DNA from: Prochlorococcus marinus str. MIT 1013
GTDB lineage: Bacteria; Cyanobacteriota; Cyanobacteriia; PCC-6307; Cyanobiaceae
Direction: 5' to 3'
DNA length: 64,000 nucleotides
NCBI RefSeq assembly: GCF_027359395.1
Contig: NZ_CP114778.1
Location: forward strand, 434,001 to 498,000
Positions 42,139 through 50,875 of the stretch are shown here, piece by piece. Both the position numbers and the translations under genes were made by a program. The notes beneath the pieces were generated by a model, which saw nothing but the letters and a program-made list of their open reading frames with translations, ran no database searches and was not told the DNA's origin. Position 1 is the first letter of the stretch, and the number at the start of each line of letters is the position of its first letter.

Positions 42139-42345
42139 ATGAAACGCAATTTATTATTTTTGTCATCGGCTTTGTTTTTGACAGCTATGAATGCACAAGC
42201 CGAAAGTTTTTGGTTGATCCTTCAAAACAGTACTTACGGAATAGAAAAAGTAGAAATGAAAAACATGTCGCAATGCGAGGAACAAGGCAAGCAGTACACA
42301 AAAAGTTCGGGTATTCCTCGTTACTTGTGCTTAATTGGCAAATAA
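42139..42345 (+). CDS. Exported small protein
   Basis: From the ATG at 42139 the protein is MKRNLLFLSSALFLTAMNAQ-A, a signal peptide, then ESFWLILQNSTYGIEKVEMK and a two-Cys end (MSQCEEQGKQYTK, RYLCLIGK). A longer start at 42118 is possible but breaks the signal peptide pattern. Function unknown. Confidence 0.65.
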   Translation: MKRNLLFLSSALFLTAMNAQAESFWLILQNSTYGIEKVEMKNMSQCEEQGKQYTKSSGIPRYLCLIGK

Positions 42346-42428
42346 AAAAGTATCAAACAAAATACCTTATTGGTACAACTTGATAGTTAAATTGCTGACT
42401 TTTGATTAGTAGACGAATTGAAGGTTGG

Positions 42429-42641
42429 TTAACAACAATCACAACCTTTGTCTCCTATTGTTGCATTTTCTTCAAAAGTATCAGCAATATCTCGAAGCAT
42501 TAGTGCGATAAATGCAGGAGGACATTGGAGCTCACTAGCATACTTAGCGTATTGCTGAGCAGTTCCCTGCATTGCTGGAATAATAATGTTATCGATTTGA
42601 TCTTCAGTGGGTGACCACTTCGTTTCACATTTTTCAGTCAT
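42429..42641 (-). CDS. KEWxP-family small protein with CDCC tail
   Basis: The 70-residue protein contains TKWSPTEDQIDNIIIPAMQG and ASELQCPPAFIALMLRDIAD, matching the W-x-P and CP-x2-FI marks of 7760-7951 and 41615-41830. It alone ends in DKGCDCC, a cluster that could bind metal. Function unknown. Confidence 0.7.
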   Translation of the reverse strand: MTEKCETKWSPTEDQIDNIIIPAMQGTAQQYAKYASELQCPPAFIALMLRDIADTFEENATIGDKGCDCC

Positions 42642-42730
42642 AGTTAACAGTCACCTAACAACAAAAATATAAATGTGTTTTGCATGGAGTCAATATTGTA
42701 AATACATTTACCAATTGCTTAAGCATTTGA

Positions 42731-42916
42731 TCAAACGACACCCAATTTCATTCCACTTTTCACCTTCGCAAGAATCTTATCGTCTAAATCATTGTCTGTT
42801 TGAAGAACTAGCCACTCAATTGCACTGATAATAAAAGCTTTCATTTGCTTTTTGAAAAATTTTTTTAACATCAAAAAGAGTACTGGCTTTAGTATTAAGA
42901 AAAGGAAACCAACCAT
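42731..42916 (-). CDS. Small membrane-associated protein
   Basis: The 61-residue protein has a hydrophobic N-terminus (MVGFLFLILKPVLFLMLKKF) and an amphipathic helix AIEWLVLQTDNDLDDKILAK. The TDNDLDD pattern recalls small phage/holin-like proteins, but this is not decisive. Confidence 0.5.
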   Translation of the reverse strand: MVGFLFLILKPVLFLMLKKFFKKQMKAFIISAIEWLVLQTDNDLDDKILAKVKSGMKLGVV

Positions 42917-42985
42917 TACATTGCAATTTATACAATATGGTTTTACCTCATATTTTCAAATATTGGTGTAACCACCCCAAAAAAC

Positions 42986-43006
42986 TTCGCATTGCACTAC
43001 AACATC
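42986..43006 (+). promoter_or_regulatory. 21-base leader identical to 36942-36962
   Basis: The copy upstream of the MLTPYH gene. Identity over 21 bases between two loci 6 kb apart, while neighbouring bases vary, points to a functional promoter or leader element or a recent duplication. Confidence 0.55.
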
Positions 43007-43051
43007 GACTTGGTTCGTTGGTTAGATTTATCCAGTGTATACTTTTCTATC

Positions 43052-43144
43052 ATGCTTACTCCATATCACATAATTTTATTTGGGATACTTTTAGTAGTTA
43101 GTTCTGCTTCAATTTTTCAAATGTCCACTGCAGAACAAATCTGA
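43052..43144 (+). CDS. MxTPYH-family micro-protein
   Basis: A 30-residue peptide MLTPYHIILFGILLVVSSAS ends MSTAEQI. One helix; paralog of 36989-37111. Its stop overlaps the next ATG by one base. Confidence 0.6.
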   Translation: MLTPYHIILFGILLVVSSASIFQMSTAEQI

Positions 43145-43233
43145 TGACATCATTTTTTATAATTTCAATGGCTGGTTATTTCTATTTGATGGCCTGCTTA
43201 TGGAGAGATTTAAGAAGAACCAAAACAAGTTGA
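43144..43233 (+). CDS. Single-helix membrane micro-protein
   Basis: A 29-residue peptide MTSFFIISMAGYFYLMACLW plus a basic tail RDLRRTKTS, overlapping the stop of 43052-43144 (TGATG). Coupling supports translation. Confidence 0.5.
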   Translation: MTSFFIISMAGYFYLMACLWRDLRRTKTS

Positions 43234-43319
43234 AATTCACTTAATATTTTAATTTTTAAAATTGCTTGTTAACTTCAAAGAAGACTCAAAAAAATCTTCT
43301 TTATTATCTAGCAAAAAGA

Positions 43320-43472
43320 ATGCAAAGCCTTACAAGATTTTCAGTAATTGGTATACCCGCAACCATTGGAATAGGGATTGCCTGGGTCGGTACTCGAATT
43401 ATTAGAAATGAAAAAGGCCTTAAAGATCGTGAATTAGAACTTAAGCTGCAACTAAACAATAAATTTCATTGA
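43320..43472 (+). CDS. Small membrane protein
   Basis: From ATG 43320 the 50-residue protein is MQSLTRFSVIGIPATIGIGI with one helix and a charged tail (NEKGLKDRELELKLQLNNK). A TTG start at 43266 would add 18 residues. Immediately upstream of the HAD gene. Confidence 0.5.
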   Translation: MQSLTRFSVIGIPATIGIGIAWVGTRIIRNEKGLKDRELELKLQLNNKFH

Positions 43473-43501
43473 ACATCTTTAATCAGAAGAAAAACTCAAT
43501 A

Positions 43502-44299
43502 ATGAATAATATTGGCCTAATTTTATTTGATATAGATGGGGTTATTCGTGACGTAACAAACAGCTATCGATTGGCTATCCAAGAAACTGTAAATTTTTTT
43601 AGTGGGTGGAGACCCTCTATAGAAGATATTGATTCTATAAAAAGTGAAGGCTGTTGGAACAATGATTGGGATTTGAGCCTAGAAATGATTAATAGACATT
43701 TACAAACAAACAATCTTTCTTTTTCAGCTCCGTCTAGAAAAATATTAATTGAATGCTTTGAAAACTTTTATTTTGGTGGAGATCCAAACCATGACTCTAG
43801 TGAATGGTCAGGTTTTATTAAAGATGAAACGTTATTAGTCAAACAAACACTTTTTAAGGAATTAACTCAGCGAAGAATTGGTTGGGGTTTCGTAAGTGGA
43901 GCTGAATTACCATCAGCGAAATTCGTCTTAGAGCAGAGGCTTGGCTTAGCCTCTGCTCCCCTGATTGCAATGGGTGAAGCGCCTGAAAAACCTGATCCAA
44001 CAGGTTTTATTTCACTATCTTCTAGACTTTCAAAAAATCCTTTAGGCCTTTCCAACCCTCCAATAGCATATATTGGAGATACTGTTGCAGATGTTAAAAC
44101 AGTAATAAATGCTCGAATTAAGATCCCTGATCAGAAATTTATCAGTATCGCTATTGCTCCCCCTCATTTACATGAAGAGTCAAGTCGAGAGAAACGTCTA
44201 AGTTATGAGGCAGAGTTGAGAAAAGCAGGTGCAGACCTGATTATTAAATCGATGGACAATTTAAAAAATGAAATTCTAAATTTATTTATAAACCAATAG
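43502..44299 (+). CDS. HAD-superfamily hydrolase
   Basis: From ATG 43502 the 265-residue protein starts MNNIGLILFDIDGVIRDVTN, giving the nucleophile D10 and D12 of motif I. Motif II is FVSGAELPSAK and the acidic motif IV is YIGDTVADVKT. It fits the subfamily IA-type HAD phosphatases sometimes annotated as TIGR01548. Substrate unknown. An upstream TTG is possible but less likely. Confidence 0.82.
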   Translation: MNNIGLILFDIDGVIRDVTNSYRLAIQETVNFFSGWRPSIEDIDSIKSEGCWNNDWDLSLEMINRHLQTNNLSFSAPSRKILIECFENFYFGGDPNHDSSEWSGFIKDETLLVKQTLFKELTQRRIGWGFVSGAELPSAKFVLEQRLGLASAPLIAMGEAPEKPDPTGFISLSSRLSKNPLGLSNPPIAYIGDTVADVKTVINARIKIPDQKFISIAIAPPHLHEESSREKRLSYEAELRKAGADLIIKSMDNLKNEILNLFINQ

Positions 44300-44447
44300 A
44301 TAATTAGATAGTCTAATTTTTTAATTCGCCTAATTATTCAGTTGAACAATAAAAAATATACATAAGATACTTTGTTAGAGAGGTGCTTAAGTCAATTAGT
44401 AAATTATGAGCAATTAACAATCTTTAGCACGTAAATGCAAAACGAAA

Positions 44448-44732
44448 TCAAGCTGAAACTGCCTCAGCATTAATTACATCATCGTCAGACATATTTACAT
44501 CATCATCATTTGGTTTCTTATTTTGAAAAATGTAATAAGCAGCTCCGCCAGCAACTGTTGATGAGACAATTAATCCAGAAACAAGTGTAAGTGCAACGAG
44601 TCCACCTATCAGTCCACCTTTCAAACGAAGAAGGTTTGATTTAATTAAAAGAAGTAAAAGTAATGTTGAAGTTGCTTTTAATGAAGCGATTCTTAAAGCT
44701 GTTAAAGGCCAAAATGGATTAAAGAAAAACAT
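44448..44732 (-). CDS. Membrane protein with acidic tail
   Basis: The 94-residue protein has two hydrophobic stretches (about residues 8-31 and 38-70) and a short Asp-rich tail (KKPNDDDVNMSDDDV). No family recognised. Confidence 0.6.
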   Translation of the reverse strand: MFFFNPFWPLTALRIASLKATSTLLLLLLIKSNLLRLKGGLIGGLVALTLVSGLIVSSTVAGGAAYYIFQNKKPNDDDVNMSDDDVINAEAVSA

Positions 44733-44787
44733 TTTAAAATTTCTTTCCTCAAATGTAGAGGCTTTTTTGACTTATTGAGGAAAAAAA

Positions 44788-44970
44788 CTAGAGAATTGTG
44801 AAATTGCTTGTAGTTCCTTTAGGTGTAACAAAGTCTTGTACAACTTCTTCGCTCATACATTCAGTTGGATAAGAGATCACATTCTTTGCTGTGAATCCTG
44901 CACCAATGGCAACCACACCAATCACAAAAATCCATTTGGATCTTTCACTTGAAATAAGTCTGTTAATCAT
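44788..44970 (-). CDS. Small membrane protein
   Basis: A 60-residue protein with a helix IFVIGVVAIGAGFTA and a polar tail YPTECMSEEVVQDFVTPKGT. Its ATG directly follows the stop of 44971-45066. Confidence 0.55.
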   Translation of the reverse strand: MINRLISSERSKWIFVIGVVAIGAGFTAKNVISYPTECMSEEVVQDFVTPKGTTSNFTIL

Positions 44971-45066
44971 TTACGAAAAATCATTGATTTTTATTCTGTC
45001 AAATAGTCTGAGAATTGGGTCAAAAAGATATTGATCGAGAGTTTTATCAGCATTTAGAGAAGTCAT
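44971..45066 (-). CDS. Micro-protein
   Basis: A 31-residue helical peptide MTSLNADKTLDQYLFDPILR ends RIKINDFS. Its stop abuts the next ATG exactly, which suggests coupled translation. A further 19-codon frame (45109-45168) lies upstream in the same run. Confidence 0.45.
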   Translation of the reverse strand: MTSLNADKTLDQYLFDPILRLFDRIKINDFS

Positions 45067-45170
45067 TACCCAATAAATAAAAGCCCCAATACAGAGAAGA
45101 GTTAATATTTACGGCCAAAAGTATTCTGGATAATTCGAATCGGAGTTGAATTGATTTTCTTTTCTCATTA

Positions 45171-45380
45171 CTACCAACGTATACTTTCTGGATGATCTTT
45201 TTCAATTTTCCTAAGTAGCAAAACCAAAACCACAAGACTCAATGGACCAATTACAAGTGCAACTTGCATAAAGGTTTTTATTAAAGGATCTAAAACCGCA
45301 AAAAAATTCATTTTCTCAAAAACTGTCGCCACCATTACAACCAATAATCTTGAAAGTGAGTCTGGAGGAATCAAGAACAT
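45171..45380 (-). CDS. Small membrane protein
   Basis: A 69-residue protein has a helix in its second half (QVALVIGPLSLVVLVLLLRK) and ends EKDHPESIRW. An internal ATG (MNFFAVLDP, start 45311) preceded by GAG may be the true start. Confidence 0.5.
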   Translation of the reverse strand: MFLIPPDSLSRLLVVMVATVFEKMNFFAVLDPLIKTFMQVALVIGPLSLVVLVLLLRKIEKDHPESIRW

Positions 45381-45457
45381 ATCTTCTTACTGATTTACTT
45401 GTTGCTTTTATCTTAGTATTAGCTTAAATCAAGGATTAATTTTTGATTATTTTTGGA

Positions 45458-45562
45458 ATGTACGGTCAACCTCCAAATATTCGCCTAGTCCGTCCTCGGG
45501 TTTCCTCATTTAAACAACTAACCCGGTTTCAATCATTGGTAAGTTTCTTTAAAAAATATTAG
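45458..45562 (+). CDS. Possible basic micro-protein
   Basis: A 34-residue frame MYGQPPNIRLVRPRVSSFKQ plus a basic aromatic tail. Low confidence; no homolog in the window. Confidence 0.3.
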   Translation: MYGQPPNIRLVRPRVSSFKQLTRFQSLVSFFKKY

Positions 45563-45624
45563 TTGTTGTATTAGGAAGATTTCAATAAAGTTGCTAATTT
45601 CGTATTAGCTCCAAATTAATTGAA

Positions 45625-46221
45625 TTGACCTTCAAATCATTATTGTTATTAGCACATCTACAAGCATTTCTCATCCCTATCCTTATTGGAATTAAGTCCA
45701 TAAACAAATTCAAGCAAATTAGATTTCCTCTGCTACCCCCTTTTGCCTTTATCTCACTAGGCCTTGCTTCAATGTTTGAAATGTTCGATCATACGACTAC
45801 GGATTGGATATATATTGATCACTCATCAATATATAATTGGCTGTTTTATTCATTTCTTTCTATTGGATTATCGTTCTTTACTATTTCAGTCGCTAAAAAC
45901 AAGTCGATCATAACTAGCAATATTTTGTTAATAATTGCCACGGTTTTTTCTTATTGGTTACTAGACAAGTCAACAACTCTTTTAATTCAAGTATTAATAA
46001 GTATTCTACTTATATCGCAATGGTGGAAGCGATTTGAAGATTGGGTTTTCTTTATTTATCCAATCACGGGAGTAATCTTTACTACATTTTTTGGGATTCT
46101 ACTTTCAAGTTCAGGCGAACAAATATGGCATGTATTTATAGGTCCATCTGGAACGATAAGTGTCTTAGCTTTTTACGCAGTTTTAAAGAGATCAAGAAAC
46201 AAAGAAATCATTTCTGCTTAA
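45625..46221 (+). CDS. Multi-helix membrane protein, probable TTG start
   Basis: A 198-residue protein shows about six hydrophobic helices separated by short loops and no long soluble domain. The first ATG in frame is at residue 50, inside the second helix, so TTG at 45625 is preferred. No transporter or enzyme motif is recognised. Confidence 0.6.
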   Translation: MTFKSLLLLAHLQAFLIPILIGIKSINKFKQIRFPLLPPFAFISLGLASMFEMFDHTTTDWIYIDHSSIYNWLFYSFLSIGLSFFTISVAKNKSIITSNILLIIATVFSYWLLDKSTTLLIQVLISILLISQWWKRFEDWVFFIYPITGVIFTTFFGILLSSSGEQIWHVFIGPSGTISVLAFYAVLKRSRNKEIISA

Positions 46222-46331
46222 TAAGATATTCATTATCTTCAAGTTCGCTATGATTTATTAAAATTACATTTGCCGTTATCTTCTTAGATAAGATGATTCA
46301 TCCCATTACGTTGATTAATATTTAAAAACTA

Positions 46332-46496
46332 ATGAATCTGAGTTCTCATAGACAACACAAAATATATATTGCTGCAACGATGGGGTATGGACTTGGTTCT
46401 GAAGATCCAGAAGAATTAGCACTTTATGAGATGATCAAAAAAGAAATAGAAAAAGACTGCAAAAACAGAAATATAGGCATTAAAAGAACTGATTAG
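46332..46496 (+). CDS. Small hypothetical protein
   Basis: A 54-residue soluble protein MNLSSHRQHKIYIAATMGYG contains ELALYEMIKKEIEKDCKN. Mostly helical and charged, 63 bases upstream of tRNA-Gly. No family recognised. Confidence 0.5.
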   Translation: MNLSSHRQHKIYIAATMGYGLGSEDPEELALYEMIKKEIEKDCKNRNIGIKRTD

Positions 46497-46559
46497 ACTC
46501 TCATTTCATAAAGTGTCTAAAGATAGGGTAGGCATTTAACTTCGCTAACTTAAAGATCT

Positions 46560-46631
46560 GCGGGTGTAGTTCAGTGGTAGAACGTCAGCTTCCCAAGCTG
46601 AATGTCGCCAGTTCGAGTCTGGTCATCCGCT
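46560..46631 (+). tRNA. tRNA-Gly (anticodon CCC)
   Basis: The 72-nt cloverleaf has a 7-bp acceptor stem GCGGGTG/CATCCGC, D arm with GTTC/GAAC, anticodon arm TCAGC-TTCCCAA-GCTGA giving anticodon CCC, a 5-base variable loop and a T arm GCCAG-TTCGAGT-CTGGT. The terminal CCA is not encoded. Confidence 0.95.
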
Positions 46632-46736
46632 TGAAAAAATCGAAAGTAAATTCTAATTGTGTGGTGTAACTCACAACAGCAATATAAGTCCACAGAAAAC
46701 AATTGATATCGACATAATTTGATTTTAGAGATTAAC

Positions 46737-47081
46737 ATGGATAACCCCTCTAAGGAACAAATTCTTGCTGCATCCAGTGGATGGGTAGCGACAACATTAA
46801 ATTTCCTTCCTGGCTTAGGTGCTGGATACCTTTACCAACGTCGCTGGATTCCTTACTTTGCAACTGTAGGAGCAGCTACAGCTTGGTTCGTTTTAGGAGC
46901 CATATTAAATGGTGATACAGAACCAACAAAAGCCGAACAATTAATTGGAATAGGAGGCTTATTTTTGATATCAATCACAACAATGGTTGAATCTAAAATT
47001 GCTCATAAGAAAGCAAGATTAGTCATAGAAGAACAGCTTCAGGCAAAGACTCCAAAGAAAAAAGGAGGTCTTTTTAGATAA
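46737..47081 (+). CDS. Small two-helix membrane protein
   Basis: From ATG 46737 the 114-residue protein MDNPSKEQILAASSGWVATT has helices around residues 40-56 and 70-85, a GLGAGYLYQRRW segment and a basic helical tail ending KKKGGLFR. It resembles small TM2-like proteins in its G-x-G-x3-YQRRW turn, but this is tentative. Confidence 0.6.
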   Translation: MDNPSKEQILAASSGWVATTLNFLPGLGAGYLYQRRWIPYFATVGAATAWFVLGAILNGDTEPTKAEQLIGIGGLFLISITTMVESKIAHKKARLVIEEQLQAKTPKKKGGLFR

Positions 47082-47149
47082 TCAGTCATTTAGAAAATTA
47101 ATAGTGATGACAGTAAAAAATCATAATTTTGAAAGGAGAGGTTGAAGAT

Positions 47150-47221
47150 ATGATTAATGAGACAGAATTTTATATAAAAATATGCAATGATTTTTTAGCT
47201 CATAATCATCTAATCAAATAA
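47150..47221 (+). CDS. Possible leader micro-protein
   Basis: A 23-residue frame MINETEFYIKICNDFLAHNH with a strong Shine-Dalgarno AGGAG upstream. Its stop directly precedes the GTG start of the DUF3764 gene, suggesting a translated leader or coupling. Confidence 0.35.
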   Translation: MINETEFYIKICNDFLAHNHLIK

Positions 47222-47506
47222 GTGGCTCTTGAAACAACCATATTCAGCTTTAAGATTTCTGTTCCGTTTGAACAATGGGCAGCGGTATATGACAGTGAAG
47301 AAAACATACAACTTATGAGAGAAGAAAAAATTGTTTGTCTTTATAGAGGGATAAATAAAGAGGATCCAAGTAGTGCCGTTGTTATAGAGCAAGCTGAAAA
47401 AGGTAAATCAATCGCAATGTTTTCCAATCCTGAAGTAAGACCTTTAATTGAGGAAGCTGGACACATTTATGATTCAACCGTCATCACTAGTTACTTACAA
47501 AGTTAA
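47222..47506 (+). CDS. DUF3764 family protein, GTG start
   Basis: The 94-residue protein starts with GTG, then ALETTIFSFKISVPFEQWAA, and contains CLYRGINKEDPSSAVVIEQA. Paralog of 5516-5827. The GTG follows the stop of the leader frame directly. Function unknown. Confidence 0.78.
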   Translation: MALETTIFSFKISVPFEQWAAVYDSEENIQLMREEKIVCLYRGINKEDPSSAVVIEQAEKGKSIAMFSNPEVRPLIEEAGHIYDSTVITSYLQS

Positions 47507-47513
47507 TTAAAAG

Positions 47514-47765
47514 ATGAAACACTTTCTTTCTCTTGTTGTATTTGCTGTATTTATAAGTGGCTGTACCAAGAACACTTCTCGAGTCAGTTCCTTAAAACCA
47601 AATGTAATCTCTGAGACTCAGAGACAAAGAGATCTTTGCCTAGATTGGTATGCTTACAGAATAGAAACTGCTAAAGCAATTTCGGACCTAAATCTCAAAA
47701 CAGAAAAAGAGTCGGATTTAATGGTTTATTGTGAGTTCTTTAAAAATGTAGCTGATACGAATTAA
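47514..47765 (+). CDS. Lipoprotein with two-cysteine domain
   Basis: A lipobox-type signal (MKHFLSLVVFAVFISGC) predicts a lipid-anchored protein. The mature part has RDLCLDWYAYRIETAKAISD and VYCEFF, the same Cys-helix-Cys plan as 29933-30172 and 32503-32709. Seven bases after the DUF3764 gene; likely one transcript. Confidence 0.7.
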   Translation: MKHFLSLVVFAVFISGCTKNTSRVSSLKPNVISETQRQRDLCLDWYAYRIETAKAISDLNLKTEKESDLMVYCEFFKNVADTN

Positions 47766-47976
47766 CTTCTACATGGAATTGAATTAGCCCTTAAGTTTTA
47801 CGTCTTGAAACTTTCTCTAGGATACAGCTGAATCAAAAATATTTTACTCTCCATTTTTTAGACTTATCGGCTAGTTCAATACAAAATTTAAGAACATTAA
47901 AGCTTCGAATCTATGCTAGAAATATAGATGAAAGAATCATCAAATTAAAGACTTGACCAACTACAAAAAGATCTAA

Positions 47977-49671
47977 ATGAGCAGTACTAAAGCTATGCAG
48001 ACAACTAGAACTTTTTCTGAGTTTGCAAAACAAGTTGACTACTCATTCATGGATTCTCTCGAACCTGATCCTCAGGCAACAGATGATGGTGACGACCACC
48101 TAACAAGAGAGGTCTTTTCTGGTCACTATGTACCTGTCACTCCAACAGCAATTCCAAAACCAGAATATGTCGCACACAGTAAAATATTATTTAACGAGTT
48201 AGGTTTGAGTCAGGAACTTGCTCTAGATGAGCTTTTTCGTCGTCTATTCTCCGGTGACATAAGTGTTGCAACAACACCGATGCGACCATTTGGTTGGGCT
48301 ACGGGTTACGCATTATCTATCTATGGAACTGAATATACTCAGCAGTGTCCATTTGGAACCGGTAACGGCTATGGAGATGGGAGAGCTATTTCAGTATTTG
48401 AAGGTCTCTTTAATGGCAAAAGATGGGAGATGCAACTTAAAGGAGGAGGGCCAACACCATACTGTAGAGGAGCTGATGGACGAGCAGTGCTTCGTTCAAG
48501 TGTTCGTGAGTTTTTAGCTCAGGAATATATGCAGTCACTCGGAGTACCAACATCACGATCTCTCACACTATATGTCTCTAAATCTGAAACAGTTCGCAGG
48601 CCTTGGTATATAAAAGACTCCAATTCAATCGATCCAGACATATTAGTAGAAACACCAGCTGCAATCTCAACACGAGTCGCACCATCATTTTTACGGGTAG
48701 GTCAGATAGAACTCTTTGCACGTCGAGTACGAAACAATGAGCATCAAGATGCAATGAAAGAGCTCGAAATGATTGTGAAGCACTTAATCGTAAGAAATTA
48801 CAAGGAGGAAATTGATCCGACCATTAGCTTTAGCGATCAAGTCGTAGAGCTCGCAAATTCATTCCGAGAACGACTCACATCATTAGTAGCTAATTGGATA
48901 CGTATTGGCTACTGCCAAGGTAATTTCAACAGTGACAACTGCGCTGCAGGAGGTTTCACTCTCGATTACGGTCCATTTGGTTTTTGCGAACTCTTCGATC
49001 CCAGATTCCAACCTTGGACAGGAGGGGGTGAACATTTTGCATTCTTTAACCAACAAGTTGCTGCCGAAGCAAATTATCAAATGTTTTGGGGGGCGATTCG
49101 ACCTCTGCTTACCGGCAACGCAAAGGCACTGGACAGGCTAGATAGCATCCGCGATGGATTTACTACAGTAATGAATCAGAAAATGGAGAACATGTGGACA
49201 AAGAAACTAGGATTAGTCACCTATGACGCACCTCTAGTAAATGAGATGTTACAGCTCATGGTTCACACAAAGGTCGACTACACAATCTTTTTCAGAAAAC
49301 TTTCAAGTATCCCAAAAAAACTTAAGGACTTAAAAGATAGTTTCTATCTACCAATTTCAGAAGAGATTGAGACCAAATGGATTAGTTGGCTACAAAGATG
49401 GCGGGAGCACGTAATTAACAAAGGTGATCAAAATGAAATATCAGCAAAAATGAAACGCATTAATCCAAAATACACATGGCGGGAATGGCTCATCACACCA
49501 GCATACGAAATAGCAGAGAAAGGCGACTATGGACTCATAATGGAACTACAAGCTGTTTTAGACAAACCTTACGAGGAACAATCATTAGAGGTACAGAAAA
49601 AATACGACAGACTCAAGCCCAAGAAATTCTTTGGAGCCGGTGGGATTTCCCATTACAGCTGTTCCTCATGA
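47977..49671 (+). CDS. selO: SelO-family protein adenylyltransferase (UPF0061/YdiU)
   Basis: The 564-residue pseudokinase has the family blocks [31 protein letters not shown] with K155, [24 protein letters not shown] at 318-321 and [14 protein letters not shown] at 329-342. SelO transfers AMP to proteins and is linked to redox stress. It is longer than the usual bacterial form (about 480). Bases 48481-48540 are 27/60 G+C, higher than its surroundings, and the gene is alone among micro-genes, which suggests transfer. Confidence 0.92.
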   Translation: MSSTKAMQTTRTFSEFAKQVDYSFMDSLEPDPQATDDGDDHLTREVFSGHYVPVTPTAIPKPEYVAHSKILFNELGLSQELALDELFRRLFSGDISVATTPMRPFGWATGYALSIYGTEYTQQCPFGTGNGYGDGRAISVFEGLFNGKRWEMQLKGGGPTPYCRGADGRAVLRSSVREFLAQEYMQSLGVPTSRSLTLYVSKSETVRRPWYIKDSNSIDPDILVETPAAISTRVAPSFLRVGQIELFARRVRNNEHQDAMKELEMIVKHLIVRNYKEEIDPTISFSDQVVELANSFRERLTSLVANWIRIGYCQGNFNSDNCAAGGFTLDYGPFGFCELFDPRFQPWTGGGEHFAFFNQQVAAEANYQMFWGAIRPLLTGNAKALDRLDSIRDGFTTVMNQKMENMWTKKLGLVTYDAPLVNEMLQLMVHTKVDYTIFFRKLSSIPKKLKDLKDSFYLPISEEIETKWISWLQRWREHVINKGDQNEISAKMKRINPKYTWREWLITPAYEIAEKGDYGLIMELQAVLDKPYEEQSLEVQKKYDRLKPKKFFGAGGISHYSCSS

Positions 49672-49858
49672 ATCAACACCAGAATTTAAAACCTACGAAA
49701 TTAGGGCTATAGAATTTAAAAACAAAGTTTAATTATCTTGAATAGGAGCAACAAACATAAAAAGATTCTTTGGATGACGTTTTTATATAGGTAACCGAAC
49801 CAATAATTCTCTCGATAAAGAAATATTTAACGCATGATTAAATTATCGAAATTGAACC

Positions 49859-49987
49859 ATGTCCGAAGATACAAAATCTAAAATCAGAATTTTTCTTCCA
49901 TTTAGTTGGTTTATTCCCGCTCTCATTTCTTTTGGAGTGATTAATTTCCACCAACTTTCTGCGGGCATCTCACCCATATCCATTTAG
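49859..49987 (+). CDS. Single-helix membrane micro-protein
   Basis: A 42-residue peptide MSEDTKSKIRIFLPFSWFIP has one helix and a short polar tail. It precedes the YxxIVxAS micro-gene by 4 bases, as a membrane peptide neighbours the paralogous micro-gene at 5134-5214. Confidence 0.5.
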   Translation: MSEDTKSKIRIFLPFSWFIPALISFGVINFHQLSAGISPISI

Positions 49988-49991
49988 AACC

Positions 49992-50126
49992 ATGTCATCA
50001 CATATTCCTGAATTCTACGAATCAATAGTTGAAGCTTCCGATAGAGGAGAGTTGTGGGGGCTTTATCAATTTTCTAATAACAATAATCAACTTGAAATCA
50101 ACTTTGATCCTTCTGTTTACAAATAA
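49992..50126 (+). CDS. Micro-protein, YxxIVxAS/LWGL family
   Basis: A 44-residue peptide MSSHIPEFYESIVEASDRGE continues LWGLYQFSNN. It matches 5134-5214 over Y-x2-IV-x-AS-x2-G-x-LWGL but has a longer acidic tail. Coupled to the next gene by TAATG. Confidence 0.6.
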   Translation: MSSHIPEFYESIVEASDRGELWGLYQFSNNNNQLEINFDPSVYK

Positions 50127-50293
50127 TGCATAAATTCAATAAAATAAATCCTCTAAACCAAGAAGATAGAAAACTACTTTCTGATTTAAAATCCACCTTT
50201 GACCTTGGGACAAAAACTATCATCGGACAAGATGAAGATGAGATAGTTGATGACCTAATAGATTTAATGACTGAATATAATGAAGTTCTATAA
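50126..50293 (+). CDS. Small acidic protein
   Basis: A 55-residue soluble peptide MHKFNKINPLNQEDRKLLSD contains GQDEDEIVDDLIDLMTEYNE. Overlaps the previous stop by one base. Function unknown. Confidence 0.6.
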   Translation: MHKFNKINPLNQEDRKLLSDLKSTFDLGTKTIIGQDEDEIVDDLIDLMTEYNEVL

Positions 50294-50400
50294 CTAGAAT
50301 TATCACTTCAAATATTAACTTTTGGGATTTAAGATTTCATTTTTAATATGATATAATTGTAAAAATTTATTAAACTCCCGAAAGTTAGAAAGGGGAAATC

Positions 50401-50646
50401 TTAACTTTTAATTTTTTGCCAAATAATTTCAGCATCTCTAAGAAGGTAAATAGCTTCTTTCCTACCAACTGCTCTTTCAGCATCATTCATCAACTCAATA
50501 TACCTCTCTCTCAAAGCCTGCTTTTCCATGACAACTTTAGTGAACATGTGAAGCTTTTCAGATCGATCGTCTATTTTTCTTTTAGCTACATTCTTCATGA
50601 AACCATACGTGAATCTAGCTCTTACCCGAACGTTGTGCCTACTCAT
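50401..50646 (-). CDS. Small basic helical protein
   Basis: An 81-residue protein MSRHNVRVRARFTYGFMKNV with a strongly basic first half and a helical second half (ELMNDAERAVGRKEAIYLLR). Possibly nucleic-acid binding by composition only. Confidence 0.6.
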   Translation of the reverse strand: MSRHNVRVRARFTYGFMKNVAKRKIDDRSEKLHMFTKVVMEKQALRERYIELMNDAERAVGRKEAIYLLRDAEIIWQKIKS

Positions 50647-50701
50647 TTAACAAAATCTTAGTTACTGATTTATCACTAAAACATTCTGAGAAGGGAAATC
50701 A

Positions 50702-50875
50702 TCAACCGCGTGTAGGGTTAACCTCCAATTTTTTATTTAATGAGGAAGCTTTAACCACTTCGATTCCATAGTGTTTCGCGAGTTCAATTAACTCTTGCAG
50801 TGACAAGTCAACTAGATAACATCGGATATATTGATAAGCATTAAAACTCTCAATACTTTTTCTCTCATTGAACAT
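50702..50875 (-). CDS. Small helical protein
   Basis: A 57-residue protein MFNERKSIESFNAYQYIRCY contains LQELIELAKHYGIEVVKASS. The SLQELIELAKHYGI segment looks like a short helix-turn. No upstream in-frame ATG. Function unknown. Confidence 0.55.
   Translation of the reverse strand: MFNERKSIESFNAYQYIRCYLVDLSLQELIELAKHYGIEVVKASSLNKKLEVNPTRG

Noticed and set aside
48883..49080. Antisense frame inside selO
   Set aside because: A shadow of the long, clearly coding SelO gene.
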